Part shown: positions 36,280 to 45,858 of the stretch, piece by piece
Layout of the letters: each line of letters starts with the position of its first letter
Numbering within the stretch: position 1 is the stretch's first letter
Origin: Pseudomonas lopnurensis
GTDB taxonomy: Bacteria > Pseudomonadota > Gammaproteobacteria > Pseudomonadales > Pseudomonadaceae
Direction of reading: 5' to 3'
Assembly (NCBI RefSeq): GCF_015070855.1
Contig: NZ_JADDIX010000014.1
Coordinates: forward strand, 45,330-109,329
DNA: 64,000 bases
Notes under the pieces: model-generated
What the model was told of the DNA's origin: nothing
Databases searched by the model: none
What the model saw: only the letters and a program-made list of their open reading frames with translations
Made by a program: the position numbers and the translations under genes

Positions 36280-37155
36280 TTATCGACTCGGCAATCCCAT
36301 GCGCCGCCGCGCGCGGTGCACCGAACCGTTGCGCACCGCCCAGCGCAGTACCGGCGCGGTATTGCGCACGCCGGCCTGGATCAGGCGTCGCCGGTTATCC
36401 GTCCATTGCAGGCCGAACATGCCGCTGGCCCAGTCGGGCAACAGCTCGACGCCAGCGTGCAGCATCAGCGTGCCGAAGGGTTTGGCCAGGGTGCTGGGCG
36501 CGGGGGCGCCGCGCAGTATCTGCAGGATTTCCCGCGAGCGTTCGTCACAGCGCAATTGCGGGCGGATGTGCTCGAGATACGCCTCGACTTCGCTTCGCGA
36601 GCGGGGCACATCGCGGGCGCCGAGGCGCTCGGCGATCAGTGCGACTTCCGCGTAGTAGCGATCCTGTTCGTGGCCCGGCAGCGCCGGATCGAGGTAATAC
36701 AGGTGCGACTTCAGGAAGCTGCTGACCTCGGCGACATGCACCCAGGTCAGCAGGTCCGGATCGGATGCCGCGTAGGGCCTGCCGTCCGGCGCCACGCCGG
36801 TGACCTGGCGGTGGATCAGCCTGACCCGCTCGATCAGCCTTTCGGCATCGGCCCGGCTGCCGAAGGTGGTCGCGGAAATGAACTGCCCGGTACGGCGCAG
36901 GCGGCCGAGCAGGTCCTCGCGAAAATTCGAGTGGTCCCATACGCCGGCCAGCGCCAACGGGTGCAGCGCCTGCAGCAGCAGCGCGCAGATGCCGCCGACG
37001 AGCATCGAGGTGAAATCGCCATGGACCCGCCAGCACACCGACTCGGGGCCGAACAGGCCGGGATCGCCCGGCGGGTGCTCATAATCGATGCCGCCGAGCG
37101 CGAGCCCGGTGAGGCTGAGGACCTGGGTTTCGATACGGCGGCGGAGAAATTCCAT
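36280..37155 (-). CDS. DUF2236 (MpaB/latex-clearing oxygenase-like) protein
   Basis: A 291-residue protein with the DUF2236 signatures: SVCWRVHGDFTSMLVGGICALLLQALHPLALAGVWDHS, then GRLRRTGQFISATTFGSRADAERLIERVRLIHRQVTG and DLLTWVHVAEVSSFLKSHLYY. The family includes fungal MpaB and bacterial rubber oxygenase, whose conserved His and Arg residues bind b-type haem; the conserved His-containing stretches are present here. No substrate can be inferred. The start MEFLRRR at 37155 is chosen because the longer frame runs through pgi antisense sequence. It has no obvious operon partner. Confidence 0.8.
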   Translation of the reverse strand: MEFLRRRIETQVLSLTGLALGGIDYEHPPGDPGLFGPESVCWRVHGDFTSMLVGGICALLLQALHPLALAGVWDHSNFREDLLGRLRRTGQFISATTFGSRADAERLIERVRLIHRQVTGVAPDGRPYAASDPDLLTWVHVAEVSSFLKSHLYYLDPALPGHEQDRYYAEVALIAERLGARDVPRSRSEVEAYLEHIRPQLRCDERSREILQILRGAPAPSTLAKPFGTLMLHAGVELLPDWASGMFGLQWTDNRRRLIQAGVRNTAPVLRWAVRNGSVHRARRRMGLPSR

Positions 37156-37328
37156 GGAGACGTCTGGTTGGCGAACGGACGGCCATGCTACCGCGTCGCG
37201 AGTGGGGTTAGAAAAGGTGGGAAACGGGCTGGAGGGTGTAGGAGCCGGCGTGCCGGCGATCGGCGCGTATTGCCAGCCAGGACTGGGCGCCCGGCGTGCC
37301 CGGCCATGTGACCGGGCGGGCAGGTGAC

Positions 37329-38996
37329 TCAGCCGCGGTGGCGGCCGCGGAAGAAGTCGATCAGGCCCTGGGTCGAGGCGTCTTCGGCCGGCGGGCTGTC
37401 GTAGCTGGTCAGGCGGCCATAGACGCCCTTGCCGAGCTCCTTGCCGAGTTCCACGCCCCACTGGTCGAAGGAGTTGATGCCCCAGATCACGCCCTGCACG
37501 AACACCTTGTGCTCGTACAACGCGATCAATGCGCCGAGGCGGCCGGGGCTGATGCTTTCGGTGACCAGGGTGTTGCTCGGGCGATTGCCGGGGATCACCT
37601 TGTGCGGTGCCAGGCGCAGGACTTCCGCTTCGGCCAGGCCCTTGGCGCGTAGTTCGGCTTCGGCCTCCTCGCGCGTCTTGCCGAGCATCAGCGCCTGGCT
37701 CTGCGACAGGCAGTTGGCATATAGCCACTCCTGGTGATCGGCGACCGGGTTGTGGCTGACCACCGGGACGATGAAGTCCGCCGGGATCAGCGGCGTGCCC
37801 TGGTGCAGCAACTGATGGTAGGCGTGCTGGCCGTTGCAGCCGACGCCGCCCCAGATCACCGGGCCGGTCGTGCAGGACACCGGCGTGCCGTCCTGGCGCA
37901 CGCTCTTGCCGTTGGATTCCATGTCCATCTGCTGCAGATGTTTGACGAAGTTGCGCAGGTAGTGGTCGTAGGGCAGGAAGGCGTAGCTCTGCGCGCCCCA
38001 GAAGTTGTGGTACCAGACGCCGAGCATCGCCAGCAGCACCGGCATGTTGCTTTCGAACGGCTCGTGGAGGAAATGCTGGTCCATGCTGTGGGCGCCGGAG
38101 AGCAGATCCTTGAAGTTGTGCATGCCGATCGCAAGGGCGATGGGCAGGCCGATCGCCGACCACAGCGAATAGCGCCCGCCCACCCAGTCCCACATGGGGA
38201 AGATGTTCTTCTCACGGATGCCGAAATCCAGTGCCGCCTGCCTGTTGCTGGTCACGGCGATGAAGTGGCGGTAGAGCTTCTCTTCGGTGCCGCCGCGGGC
38301 CAGGTACCAGGTGCGCGCGGCCTGGGCGTTCTTCAGCGTCTCGAGGGTACCGAAGGATTTGCTGGAGACGATGAACAGGGTGGTTTCGGCATTGAGGTTG
38401 GCGGTCACCTCGCGGAACTCGCTGCCGTCGATATTGGCCAGGTAGTGGCAGCGTACGCCGCACTGCTGGGTGAAGGGCAGCAGCGCCTCGGAGACCAGTT
38501 GCGGGCCGAGGAAGGAGCCGCCGATGCCGATGTTCACCACATCGGTGATCGGCTTGTCGTTGTAGCCGCGCCACAGGTGGTTGTGGATGCGCCCGACGAT
38601 GTCGGTCATCTGCGCCAGGGCGCCATGTACCTCGCGCATCAGGTTCTCGCCGTCGACGATCAGGTTGTCGCCCATCGGCCGGCGCAGCGCGGTATGCAGG
38701 GCCGGACGGTTTTCCGAGGCGTTGACCCGCTCGCCGTTGAACATGGCGCGGGCGGCCTGTTCGACGCCGGCTTCACGGGCCAGGTTGACCAGCAGCGCGC
38801 GGGTTTCGGGGGTGATCAGGTTTTTCGAGTAATCGAGGAACAGGCCGCAGCAGGAAACCGACAGCTCTTCGAAACGCGCGGGGTCGGCCTGGAAGGCCTC
38901 GCGCATGTTGAAGTTCTGCATGGCCAGGCGGTGTTCTTCCAGGGCCTTCCAGGATGGCAGGCCGGTGACATCGAGAGGGTGCTGGTAGTAGCTCAT
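37329..38996 (-). CDS. pgi: glucose-6-phosphate isomerase
   Basis: A 555-residue enzyme linking glucose-6-P and fructose-6-P. Signatures: [35 protein letters not shown], the catalytic-site stretch [23 protein letters not shown], and near the C-terminus [18 protein letters not shown]. The start [16 protein letters not shown] at 38996 is chosen over an upstream frame start 90 bases away. It follows panD on the same strand but is separated from it by a terminator, so it has its own promoter. Confidence 0.97.
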   Translation of the reverse strand: MSYYQHPLDVTGLPSWKALEEHRLAMQNFNMREAFQADPARFEELSVSCCGLFLDYSKNLITPETRALLVNLAREAGVEQAARAMFNGERVNASENRPALHTALRRPMGDNLIVDGENLMREVHGALAQMTDIVGRIHNHLWRGYNDKPITDVVNIGIGGSFLGPQLVSEALLPFTQQCGVRCHYLANIDGSEFREVTANLNAETTLFIVSSKSFGTLETLKNAQAARTWYLARGGTEEKLYRHFIAVTSNRQAALDFGIREKNIFPMWDWVGGRYSLWSAIGLPIALAIGMHNFKDLLSGAHSMDQHFLHEPFESNMPVLLAMLGVWYHNFWGAQSYAFLPYDHYLRNFVKHLQQMDMESNGKSVRQDGTPVSCTTGPVIWGGVGCNGQHAYHQLLHQGTPLIPADFIVPVVSHNPVADHQEWLYANCLSQSQALMLGKTREEAEAELRAKGLAEAEVLRLAPHKVIPGNRPSNTLVTESISPGRLGALIALYEHKVFVQGVIWGINSFDQWGVELGKELGKGVYGRLTSYDSPPAEDASTQGLIDFFRGRHRG

Positions 38997-39312
38997 GGTA
39001 ATGCGGCTTCCTTTGCTTGGCGGGCCACTGAAAACTGCGCGGTTCGCAGGCGCCGGTGCGAGCGACATGGCCTCGGCAGGATTCACTGACGCTCATGATC
39101 GTGCGGGCACGCCGGCACTCGTCCTGAATGCTGGGAATGCTGACCGAGCCCGGCTTCCACCGGGCTGGTGACGGCACATCCTATGCCATCACAGACTGCT
39201 CTGACAGGGGAAACCGCCGCCGCGTTCCGAAGGACCGTATGCGAATCGCTCTATCCTGCCGCAAGGTCCCGTGTTGTCCAACCGATCGCCGGCGCGGGTT
39301 GCCGGCAGAACG
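38997..39312. other. gene-free stretch upstream of pgi
   Basis: Together with the panD terminator this forms a 376-base gap between panD and pgi. I see no coding frame with credible features, no repeat family member and no clear promoter consensus. The pgi promoter must lie here. Confidence 0.6.
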
Positions 39313-39350
39313 CAAAAAAGCCCGAAGCGTAGTGGACGCTTCGGGCTTCG
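39313..39350 (-). terminator. intrinsic terminator of panD
   Basis: On the minus strand: AAGCCCGAAGCGT, a five-base loop, ACGCTTCGGGCTT, then a run of six T. It lies 23 bases after the panD stop codon. Confidence 0.92.
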
Positions 39351-39372
39351 CGGTGGCCATCGTCGTGATGGG

Positions 39373-39753
39373 TCAGGCGACCTGGACGGGAATCGCATTG
39401 CTGGTGTGGCTGAGTTCACCGTCGGCGCCCATGTAGAGCACGTGGGGCTTGAAGCTGGCCAGTTCGGCCTCGCTGTAATGGGCGTAGGCGCAGATGATCA
39501 GGCGATGACCGACGGCGGCCTTGTGCGCGGCGGCGCCGTTGACCGAGATGATCTTCGAGCCTTCCTCGCCGCGAATGGCGTAGGTGGTGAAGCGCTCGCC
39601 GTTGTCGACGTTGTAGATCTGGATCTGTTCGTACTCACGGATGCCGGCCAGGTCCAGCCACTCGCCGTCGATGGCGCAGGAGCCTTCATAATCGAGCACC
39701 GAGTGGGTCACCTGGGCGCGGTGCAGTTTGGCCTTGAGCATGATGGCGTGCAT
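39373..39753 (-). CDS. panD: aspartate 1-decarboxylase (pyruvoyl enzyme)
   Basis: Makes beta-alanine for pantothenate; 126 residues. The self-cleavage site Gly24-Ser25 is visible in DYEGSCAID, where Ser25 becomes the pyruvoyl group. Other family motifs: [18 protein letters not shown] at the start, [12 protein letters not shown], and [20 protein letters not shown]. It lies 83 bases downstream of panC, so panB-panC-panD are read in the same direction and probably as one unit ending at the terminator. Confidence 0.97.
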   Translation of the reverse strand: MHAIMLKAKLHRAQVTHSVLDYEGSCAIDGEWLDLAGIREYEQIQIYNVDNGERFTTYAIRGEEGSKIISVNGAAAHKAAVGHRLIICAYAHYSEAELASFKPHVLYMGADGELSHTSNAIPVQVA

Positions 39754-39836
39754 GGCGGGGTCCTCCGGGGCGCAAGCGGCGCAGAGTGTGCCTCAAGCCT
39801 CGAGTGCGATCAAGGCTGCGGGCGGATTGGGAGCGG

Positions 39837-40697
39837 TCAGGCAGAGGCGCCGATGTCGACCAGCAGATTGTCGATCAGCCGCGTCTTGCCGAGGTAGGCG
39901 GCGGCGAGGATGACCAGTTCATGGGATGCGTCGGTCAGCGGCTGCAGATCGATGGCGTTGCGGATTTCCAGGTAGTCCGGACGCAGCCCGGCGGCCTGCA
40001 GGCGTTCCAGACCCTCGGCGATCAGCGCGGGATAATCGCGCCGACCACCGCGGATCGCCTCGCCCATCTGGCGCAGCGTGCGGTACAGCTGCGGTGCGCT
40101 GGCGCGCTCCGCGTCGCTGAGGTAGCCGTTGCGCGAGGACAGCGCCAGGCCGTCCTCGGCGCGCACGATGGGCTCGGAGATGATCTGCACCGGCATGTTC
40201 AGGTCACGGACCATGGTGCGGATCACCGCCAGCTGCTGGAAATCCTTCTGGCCGAACACGGCGAGATCCGGCATGACCATGTTGAACAGCTTGCTGACCA
40301 CCGTGGAGACGCCGTCGAAGTGGCCCGGGCGGCTGCCACCGCAGAGCCCCTCGGACACACCCGGAACGCGGACGATGGTCTGCTGCGCCTGGCCGTGGGG
40401 GTACATCTCCCCGACCGAGGGGGCGAACAGCAGCTGGCAACCGGCTTCGAACAGCTTGTCCTGGTCCGCCGCGAGGGTGCGCGGATAGCTGTCCAGGTCT
40501 TCGTTGGGGCCGAACTGCAGCGGGTTGACGAAGATGCTGGCGACCACGAAGTCGGCGCGCTGGCCGGCCTTCTTCACCAGGGCGATGTGGCCGGCGTGCA
40601 GGTTGCCCATGGTCGGCACGAAGCCGATCCGCTTGCCTTCGCCGCGAGCGCGGGCGACGGAGGCGCGCAGGTCGGCAATCGTCTTGACGATATTCAT
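39837..40697 (-). CDS. panC: pantothenate synthetase
   Basis: ATP-dependent ligation of pantoate and beta-alanine; 286 residues. The HIGH-type nucleotide site is [13 protein letters not shown]; further motifs are [38 protein letters not shown] and SSRNGYLS (KMSKS-like loop). It overlaps the panB stop codon by four bases (ATGA), so the two are translationally coupled. Confidence 0.97.
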   Translation of the reverse strand: MNIVKTIADLRASVARARGEGKRIGFVPTMGNLHAGHIALVKKAGQRADFVVASIFVNPLQFGPNEDLDSYPRTLAADQDKLFEAGCQLLFAPSVGEMYPHGQAQQTIVRVPGVSEGLCGGSRPGHFDGVSTVVSKLFNMVMPDLAVFGQKDFQQLAVIRTMVRDLNMPVQIISEPIVRAEDGLALSSRNGYLSDAERASAPQLYRTLRQMGEAIRGGRRDYPALIAEGLERLQAAGLRPDYLEIRNAIDLQPLTDASHELVILAAAYLGKTRLIDNLLVDIGASA

Positions 40698-41494
40698 GCG
40701 GAGAAACCGTGTTCGGCTGCGGGGAATTCGGTGGCCTTGACCGCCTTCGCGTAGGCGGCGATGGCGGAGGGAATGTCGCCGTGCTCGCGCATGAAGTTCT
40801 TGACGAACTTCGGCACGCGGCCGCTGAGCGACAGCCCGAGCATGTCGTGCAGCACCAGGACCTGGCCATCGGTGTCGCTGCCGGCGCCGATCCCGATCAC
40901 CGGGATGCCGACCGCCTGGGTGATGCGCGCGGCCAGTTCGCTGGGCACGCATTCGAGCAGCAGCATGGCGGCGCCCGCCGCCTCCAGCGCCTGGGCATCG
41001 GCGAGCATCTGCTGCGCCTGGGCTGCTTCGCGGCCCTGCACCTTGTAGCCGCCGAAGAGGTTCACCGCCTGCGGCGTCAGGCCCATGTGCGCGCACACCG
41101 GAATGCCGCGCTCGGCCAGCAGGGTGATGGATTCGGCCAGCCAGGCCGCGCCCTCGAGCTTGATCATGTGCGCGCCGGCCTGCATCAGCCGCGCCGAGTT
41201 GTTCAGGGTCTGCTCGGTGGTGGCGTTGGCCATGAACGGCAGGTCGGCGACGATCATCGCCCCACGGTTGCCGCGCTTGACGCTGGCGGTGTGGTAGACC
41301 ATGTCGGCGATGGTGACCGGCAGGGTGCTGTCGTGCCCCTGCAGGACCATGCCGAGCGAGTCGCCGATCAGCAGCATCTCGACGCCGGCGTCGCAGGCTG
41401 TCTTGGCGAAGGTGGCGTCATAGCAGGTGAGCATGACGATCTTCTCGCCCTTCTGCTTGAGCCCTTGCAGCGTGGTCAGGGTTACCTCTGGCAT
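40694..41494 (-). CDS. panB: 3-methyl-2-oxobutanoate hydroxymethyltransferase
   Basis: First committed step of pantothenate synthesis (ketopantoate); 266 residues, TIM barrel. Signatures: [33 protein letters not shown] (metal-binding Asp), [50 protein letters not shown], and [23 protein letters not shown]. The start is [13 protein letters not shown] at 41494. Confidence 0.98.
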   Translation of the reverse strand: MPEVTLTTLQGLKQKGEKIVMLTCYDATFAKTACDAGVEMLLIGDSLGMVLQGHDSTLPVTIADMVYHTASVKRGNRGAMIVADLPFMANATTEQTLNNSARLMQAGAHMIKLEGAAWLAESITLLAERGIPVCAHMGLTPQAVNLFGGYKVQGREAAQAQQMLADAQALEAAGAAMLLLECVPSELAARITQAVGIPVIGIGAGSDTDGQVLVLHDMLGLSLSGRVPKFVKNFMREHGDIPSAIAAYAKAVKATEFPAAEHGFSA

Positions 41495-41634
41495 GAATGC
41501 CGTCCTCTTCGAGCTTCGCAGAGCGATCAGGATTGCCGACGGACACCAGGATGGGGCAGGTCGCCCCAATTCGATGCGTGCCGGCAGAGGGCGCTTATAG
41601 TCCGGATGGCGGAAGGCGAAGTCAATCGCGAGTG

Positions 41635-42162
41635 TTACCTGCCCGTTACGTTCGTTACCGTCGGGGTGACAGCGGCGGCGCTCAGGCGCTCGAGCCCACG
41701 GAAGGGGCAGGCCGCGAGCAGTTCGTCGAGGCTGCGCCCGTCGGCCAGTTGCAGATCCCGCGGCGCGATCTCGGCCAGCGGGTAGAGCACGAAAGCCCGG
41801 GCTTGCAGGTGGTAATGCGGCACTTGCAGACGCGGCTCGTCGATCAGCCGGTCGCCGAACAGCAGGATGTCCAGGTCGAGGGTGCGCGGGCCCCAGCGTT
41901 CGGCCTTGCGTTCGCGGCCCTGGGCCCGCTCGATGGCCTGCAGGGCATCGAGCAGCGCCAGCGGGGCGAGGGCCGTGTCCAATGCGGCGACGGCATTCAC
42001 ATAGCGCGGCTGGTCGGCGGGACCGAGCGGATCGCTGGCATACAGCGAAGAGGCGCCGACCAGGCGGCTTTGCGGCAACTCGGCGAGGGCCTGCAGGGCG
42101 TCGCGCAATTGTCGCTGCGGATCGGCCAGGTTGCTGCCCAGGCCGATATAGACGCGTTCCAT
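41635..42162 (-). CDS. folK: 6-hydroxymethyl-7,8-dihydropterin pyrophosphokinase
   Basis: Pyrophosphorylates the pterin that FolP (18.3 kb in this window) then joins to p-aminobenzoate; 175 residues. Motifs: [37 protein letters not shown], and [16 protein letters not shown] with the Mg-binding DLD. It starts one base after the pcnB stop codon, so it is co-transcribed with pcnB, the typical Pseudomonas order pcnB-folK-panB-panC-panD. Confidence 0.97.
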   Translation of the reverse strand: MERVYIGLGSNLADPQRQLRDALQALAELPQSRLVGASSLYASDPLGPADQPRYVNAVAALDTALAPLALLDALQAIERAQGRERKAERWGPRTLDLDILLFGDRLIDEPRLQVPHYHLQARAFVLYPLAEIAPRDLQLADGRSLDELLAACPFRGLERLSAAAVTPTVTNVTGR

Positions 42163-42163
42163 C

Positions 42164-43552
42164 CTAGTCGGCCTTCGGGGCGCTGTCGCCCGGGCCACGG
42201 CGGCGGCCGCCGCGCCGGCGCTTGCGCGGCGCACCGCTGGCTTCGTCCTTGCTGGCGAGCCGGCGGATCATGTTGCGGCGCTCGCTGTCGCTGGCTTCCT
42301 GATAATCGGTCCACCAATCGCCCAGGCCGTTGGTCAGCTCGCCGGCGCTTTCGCGCAGCAGGAGGAAATCGTAGCCGGCACGGAAGCGCGGATTCTCCAG
42401 CAACTGGTCGGCCCGTCGGCCCTGGCGGCGCGGCAGGCGCTCCTGCATGTCCCAGATCTCGCGCATGGGAATGGTGAAGCGCTTGGGGATCGCGGTGCGC
42501 TGGCACTGTTCCCAGATGATGTCGTGCGCCGCTTCCTGCATCGCCGGGATCGGCGGCATGCCGCGGTCCTGCAGTTCCAGCACGCGTGCCGGCAGCGCGG
42601 GCCAGAGCAGGGCGGCAAAGAGGAACGCCGGTGTGACCGGCTTGCCCTGCTCGATGCGCAGATCGGTGTTGGCCAGCGCGTTGCGGATCAGCGTGCCGGC
42701 GTATTCGGGGTTGCGCTCCAGCGCCGCGGCGCTGGCCGGGAACAGCGGGGCGAACAGGTCGTATTCGAGCAGCAGTTCGAAGGTGCGTTCGGCCTTGCCG
42801 CCGAGGAACAGCTTGAGCGTCTCGTCGAACAGCCGCGCGGACGGAATGCCGTCGAGCAGGTCGGCCAGTTCGGCGATGGGTTCGGCACTGTGGCGTTCGA
42901 TCTCGAAATCGAGCTTGGCGGCGAAACGCACGGCGCGCAGCATGCGCACCGGGTCTTCCTGGTAGCGCTGCTCGGGGTCACCGATCAGGCGGATCAGGCG
43001 GTTGCGGATGTCGTGCACGCCATGGGTATGATCGAGGATGCGTTCGCTGGTCGGGTCGTAGTACAGCGCGTTGATGGTGAAGTCGCGGCGCTGGGCGTCG
43101 TCGTCCAGCGTGCCGTAGATGTTGTCGCGCAGAATCCGCCCGCTCTCGTTGCGCGAGGCCAGGTGGCTGGCGTCGTCGTCCTCTTCCGGATGGTTGGCAC
43201 GGAAGGTGGCGACCTCGATGATCTCCCGCCCGAAATGCACGTGCACCAGCTTGAAACGCCGACCGATCACCCGCGCGTTGCGAAACTCGGCGCGCACCTG
43301 CTCGGGGGTGGCGCTGGTGGCGACGTCGTAATCCTTGGGGTTCAGCTCGAGCAGCAGGTCGCGCACGCAGCCGCCGACCACATAGGCCTCGTACCCTGCC
43401 TGTTGCAGGCGCTCGACGACGCTGACCGCGTGGCGGCTGATTTCGCTGCGGTGCAGGGAATGTTGCCGGCTGGAGAGTATTTCCGGTGTGCGGCGGGAAT
43501 GCGGGATGCGGCGCAGAGGCAGACGAAAAGACTGGAACAGCTTTTTCAGCAT
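42164..43552 (-). CDS. pcnB: poly(A) polymerase I
   Basis: Adds 3' poly(A) tails that promote RNA decay; 462 residues. The class II nucleotidyltransferase signature is complete: YVVGGCVRDLLLELNPKDYDVATSATPEQV, with the metal-binding DYD. It is followed by RFKLVHVHFGREIIEVATFR, DFTINALYYD, and the RNA-binding RLIGDPEQRYQEDPVRMLRAVRFAAKLDF. The C-terminus is Arg-rich (GAPRKRRRGGRRRGPG). It lies downstream of crcZ on the same strand and begins the pcnB-folK operon. Confidence 0.97.
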   Translation of the reverse strand: MLKKLFQSFRLPLRRIPHSRRTPEILSSRQHSLHRSEISRHAVSVVERLQQAGYEAYVVGGCVRDLLLELNPKDYDVATSATPEQVRAEFRNARVIGRRFKLVHVHFGREIIEVATFRANHPEEDDDASHLASRNESGRILRDNIYGTLDDDAQRRDFTINALYYDPTSERILDHTHGVHDIRNRLIRLIGDPEQRYQEDPVRMLRAVRFAAKLDFEIERHSAEPIAELADLLDGIPSARLFDETLKLFLGGKAERTFELLLEYDLFAPLFPASAAALERNPEYAGTLIRNALANTDLRIEQGKPVTPAFLFAALLWPALPARVLELQDRGMPPIPAMQEAAHDIIWEQCQRTAIPKRFTIPMREIWDMQERLPRRQGRRADQLLENPRFRAGYDFLLLRESAGELTNGLGDWWTDYQEASDSERRNMIRRLASKDEASGAPRKRRRGGRRRGPGDSAPKAD

Positions 43553-43747
43553 TGGGGGGCACTGTGTGGCGGAATGACGGGGCGGTGTCGCGAATGCCGC
43601 GAAACCTGCGGGGATTCTAGCACCGGGAGCACTGGATGGTGAACGAAGCGTGGGGAAGTGTCAAAAAGCACAATGCACGGCCTGGCCAGCCGGATGCCTC
43701 GCGGGGTATCGGGAAGGCGATGTCCGCTTAAGTGTTGGGAGTGACAC

Positions 43748-43817
43748 GTAGGGTGGGCTTCAGCCCACCACGGGAGAGACCCGATGAAGCCCCACGGTGG
43801 GCTGAAGCCCACCCTAC
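43748..43817. repeat. GTAGGGTGGG palindromic intergenic repeat (copy 1)
   Basis: A 70-base element bounded by GTAGGGTGGGCTTCAGCCCA and its exact inverse ending CCCACCCTAC; each arm also contains an internal palindrome. A related element with the same ends lies at 49096-49165. It is located between pcnB and crcZ. Confidence 0.8.
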
Positions 43818-43867
43818 GGTGAGTTGCAAGGAAATCGTCTTGCCCGCAGCGGTCGCAAACCGCTGAA

Positions 43868-44238
43868 AGCACTGAGGGGAGCCGAAGCTCCCCTCTGAAT
43901 GATGTCGCGTGCTTTGTTGTTATTGGTATCCAGGCGTTGCTGTTCTTGTTGTTCGCCTGCTCCCTTCAGCTATCGCCGTCGGGATTCGCTCCTACATTGG
44001 GAGCCCAATAGCAAACGGATTTCTTTGGTCGCTGACGTTGCCGTGATCTTCGATCCAACCAGTGCGGGCCCTGCTTCGAATGCAGTTTTTGTTGTTCTCG
44101 GCCTGGTCGTGGGGCGAACCCCGTGGCTAGTCCTCTCCAAAAGAATCAGTTAGCTGCGCCTCCGCCTTCTTGTCGTTATTTTGCTGGAGCCGTTACGTCT
44201 TGTTCTTATTGTGGGTCTGCTTGTTATTGTTGTTGTTC
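43868..44238 (-). ncRNA. crcZ: CrcZ-like small RNA (Hfq/Crc antagonist)
   Basis: The gap between cbrB and pcnB is where CrcZ lies in Pseudomonas. On the minus strand it contains at least five CA-rich motifs: AACAACAACAATAACAAG (44237 downward), CACAATAAGAACAAGACG, AAAATAACGACAAG, GAACAACAAAAACTGC (about 44082-44098), AACAACAAGAACAGC and CCAATAACAACAAAGC (about 43910-43952). A GG-N10-GC sigma-54 promoter ends 11 bases upstream, and a GGGGAGC-TTCG-GCTCCCC hairpin closes it. The predicted length is about 370 bases; P. aeruginosa CrcZ is about 400. It should bind Hfq/Crc and relieve catabolite repression. The exact ends are inferred. Confidence 0.88.
43873..43892 (-). terminator. terminator hairpin of crcZ
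   Basis: AGGGGAGC-TTCG-GCTCCCCT on the minus strand, followed by CAGTGCTTTC. The UUCG tetraloop makes it very stable, although the T-run is weak. Confidence 0.75.
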
Positions 44239-44248
44239 CAGAGAGTAA

Positions 44249-44263
44249 GCAGTTGCCGTGCCA
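44249..44263 (-). promoter_or_regulatory. sigma-54 promoter of crcZ
   Basis: The minus strand reads TGGCACGGCAACTGC: GG at 44262-44261 and GC at 44250-44249, exactly ten bases apart. TGGCACG is the perfect -24 element; the -12 element CTGC is a one-base variant of TTGC. The predicted start is near 44237. Confidence 0.85.
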
Positions 44264-44322
44264 TGTTTTAAAATCCCTTTGTTTTCAGGTGCTTGGGATT
44301 TTTGATCGAGGCCGGGGGGAAG

Positions 44323-44360
44323 AAAAAACCGGGGCATCGTTACCGATGATCCCGGTTTTT
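44323..44360 (-). terminator. intrinsic terminator of cbrB
   Basis: On the minus strand: AAAAACCGGGATCATCG-GTAA-CGATGCCCCGG followed by TTTTTTC. It lies about 30 bases after the cbrB stop and separates cbrB transcription from the crcZ promoter. Confidence 0.85.
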
Positions 44361-44387
44361 GTTACGGCTTGTGAGCCGGCGGTAACA
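44360..44387. promoter_or_regulatory. candidate CbrB binding palindrome upstream of crcZ
   Basis: TGTTAC at 44360-44365 and GTAACA at 44382-44387, a perfect 6-bp inverted repeat with 16 bases between. It sits between the cbrB stop codon and its terminator, about 110-125 bases upstream of the crcZ -24 element, the usual distance for a sigma-54 activator. TGTTAC...GTAACA is the CbrB half-site pair as I recall it; the accepted spacing should be checked. Confidence 0.65.
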
Positions 44388-44390
44388 ACC

Positions 44391-45797
44391 TCAGCCTGCC
44401 GTGGTGCTGGATTTGCGCCGCGGGATGCCCAGGCGCTGGCGACGTTCCCACAGGCATTTGCGGCTGATGCCGAGCTTGCGCGCCAGTTCGGTCTCAGTCA
44501 TGTGATCCTGATGCTCGAGCACGAAGTGCTGGAAGTAGTCCTCCAGCGAGAGGTCTTCGGTCGGCTCGTTGCCGGTGGTGCCGTGCAGCGCGCCGATGGG
44601 CTCGTCGAAATCGTCGTCCAGGCCGTCCAGTTCGATGTCGATACCCAGCAGGTCGGCATCGATTTCCGGGCTCTCGCTGAGGATCGCCGCGCGCTCGATG
44701 GCGTTCTCCAGCTCGCGGACGTTGCCCGGCCAGTGGTAGTGGCGGATGGTCTGTTCGGCGTCGCGGGAAAAGTGCAGGTCGCCGCTGTGCATCCGCTCGC
44801 CCTGGCGGGCGAGGAAGGCCTTGGCGATGTCCACCACGTCGTTGCCGCGCTCGCGCAGCGGCGGCAACCTGAGTGCGATGACGTGCAGGCGGTAATAGAG
44901 GTCTTCGCGAAACTGGCCGGTCTTGGCCAGGGTTTTCAGGTCGCGATGGGTCGCGGCGATCAGGCGTACGTCGACCTTCTGCGATTGCACCGAACCGACC
45001 CGGCGGATCTCGCCTTCCTGCAGCACGCGCAGCAGGCGTGCCTGGGCTTCCAGCGGCAGTTCGCCGATCTCGTCGAGAAACAGCGTGCCGCCATCGGCCG
45101 CCTCGACCAGGCCGGCGCGGCCGGCGCTGGCACCGGTGAAGGCGCCCTTCTCGTGGCCGAACAGTTCGGATTCGATCAGGGTTTCCGGGATCGCCGCGCA
45201 GTTCACCGAGATCATCGGCGCCTTGGCGCGGTGCGACAGGTTGTGCAGCGCGCGGGCGACCAGTTCCTTGCCGGTGCCCGACTCGCCCTGGATCAGTACG
45301 TTGGAATCGGTCGGTGCGACCTTGCGGATCTTGCTGAACAGATCCTGCATCGGCGCGCAGTGGCCGATGATGCCGATGTCGCCCGGTTGCGTGCCGGCGG
45401 GCGCATTGGCGGCACCGCGTGCCGGCGGCTGAGGAGCCTCGGCCTGCTGGCGGTCGTTGAGGATGCGCGCCACGGTCTGCAGCATCTCGTCGTGGTCGAA
45501 CGGCTTGGCAATATAGTCCACCGCACCCATCTTCATCGAGTCCACCGCCGAGCGCAGGCTGGCGTAGCTGGTCATGATCAGCACCGGCGTGCCCTCGGCG
45601 AGCTTGATCAGCTCGGTGCCCGGGGCACCGGGGAGCCGCAGGTCGCTGACGATGAGGTCGAAACCCGGAATGCTGAAGCGCTCCTGCGCTTCCTGCACCG
45701 AACCGGCTTCGCTGACCTCGTACTGATTGCGTTCGAGCAGGCGGCGCAGGGCGGAGCGGATGATGGTTTCGTCTTCGACGATCAGAATGTGTGACAT
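44391..45797 (-). CDS. cbrB: sigma-54-dependent response regulator CbrB
   Basis: NtrC-family activator of 468 residues. Receiver domain at the N-terminus ([22 protein letters not shown], phosphoacceptor in [11 protein letters not shown]), then an AAA+ sigma-54 interaction domain with Walker [16 protein letters not shown], the sigma-54 contact loop GAFTGA, and [20 protein letters not shown] Fis-type HTH ends the protein ([29 protein letters not shown]). It is paired with CbrA immediately upstream (61 bases) and controls carbon/nitrogen source use, mainly through crcZ, whose promoter lies directly downstream. Confidence 0.97.
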   Translation of the reverse strand: MSHILIVEDETIIRSALRRLLERNQYEVSEAGSVQEAQERFSIPGFDLIVSDLRLPGAPGTELIKLAEGTPVLIMTSYASLRSAVDSMKMGAVDYIAKPFDHDEMLQTVARILNDRQQAEAPQPPARGAANAPAGTQPGDIGIIGHCAPMQDLFSKIRKVAPTDSNVLIQGESGTGKELVARALHNLSHRAKAPMISVNCAAIPETLIESELFGHEKGAFTGASAGRAGLVEAADGGTLFLDEIGELPLEAQARLLRVLQEGEIRRVGSVQSQKVDVRLIAATHRDLKTLAKTGQFREDLYYRLHVIALRLPPLRERGNDVVDIAKAFLARQGERMHSGDLHFSRDAEQTIRHYHWPGNVRELENAIERAAILSESPEIDADLLGIDIELDGLDDDFDEPIGALHGTTGNEPTEDLSLEDYFQHFVLEHQDHMTETELARKLGISRKCLWERRQRLGIPRRKSSTTAG

Positions 45798-45858
45798 CAG
45801 TACTCTCTCGACGGTCTGGAGGCAGAACCGGCCAGGGGCCGATACGGCAGTCGCCTCT

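Noticed and set aside
36280..38193. 637-codon minus-strand frame extending the DUF2236 gene upstream
   Set aside because: The upstream part overlaps the 3' part of pgi in another frame and is Arg/Pro-rich shadow sequence. The DUF2236 similarity starts only after the ATG at 37155.
43899..44153. 84-codon plus-strand ORF between pcnB and cbrB
   Set aside because: It lies opposite the crcZ RNA; composition reflects the T-rich complement of the CA motifs, and no good ribosome binding site or family similarity is seen.
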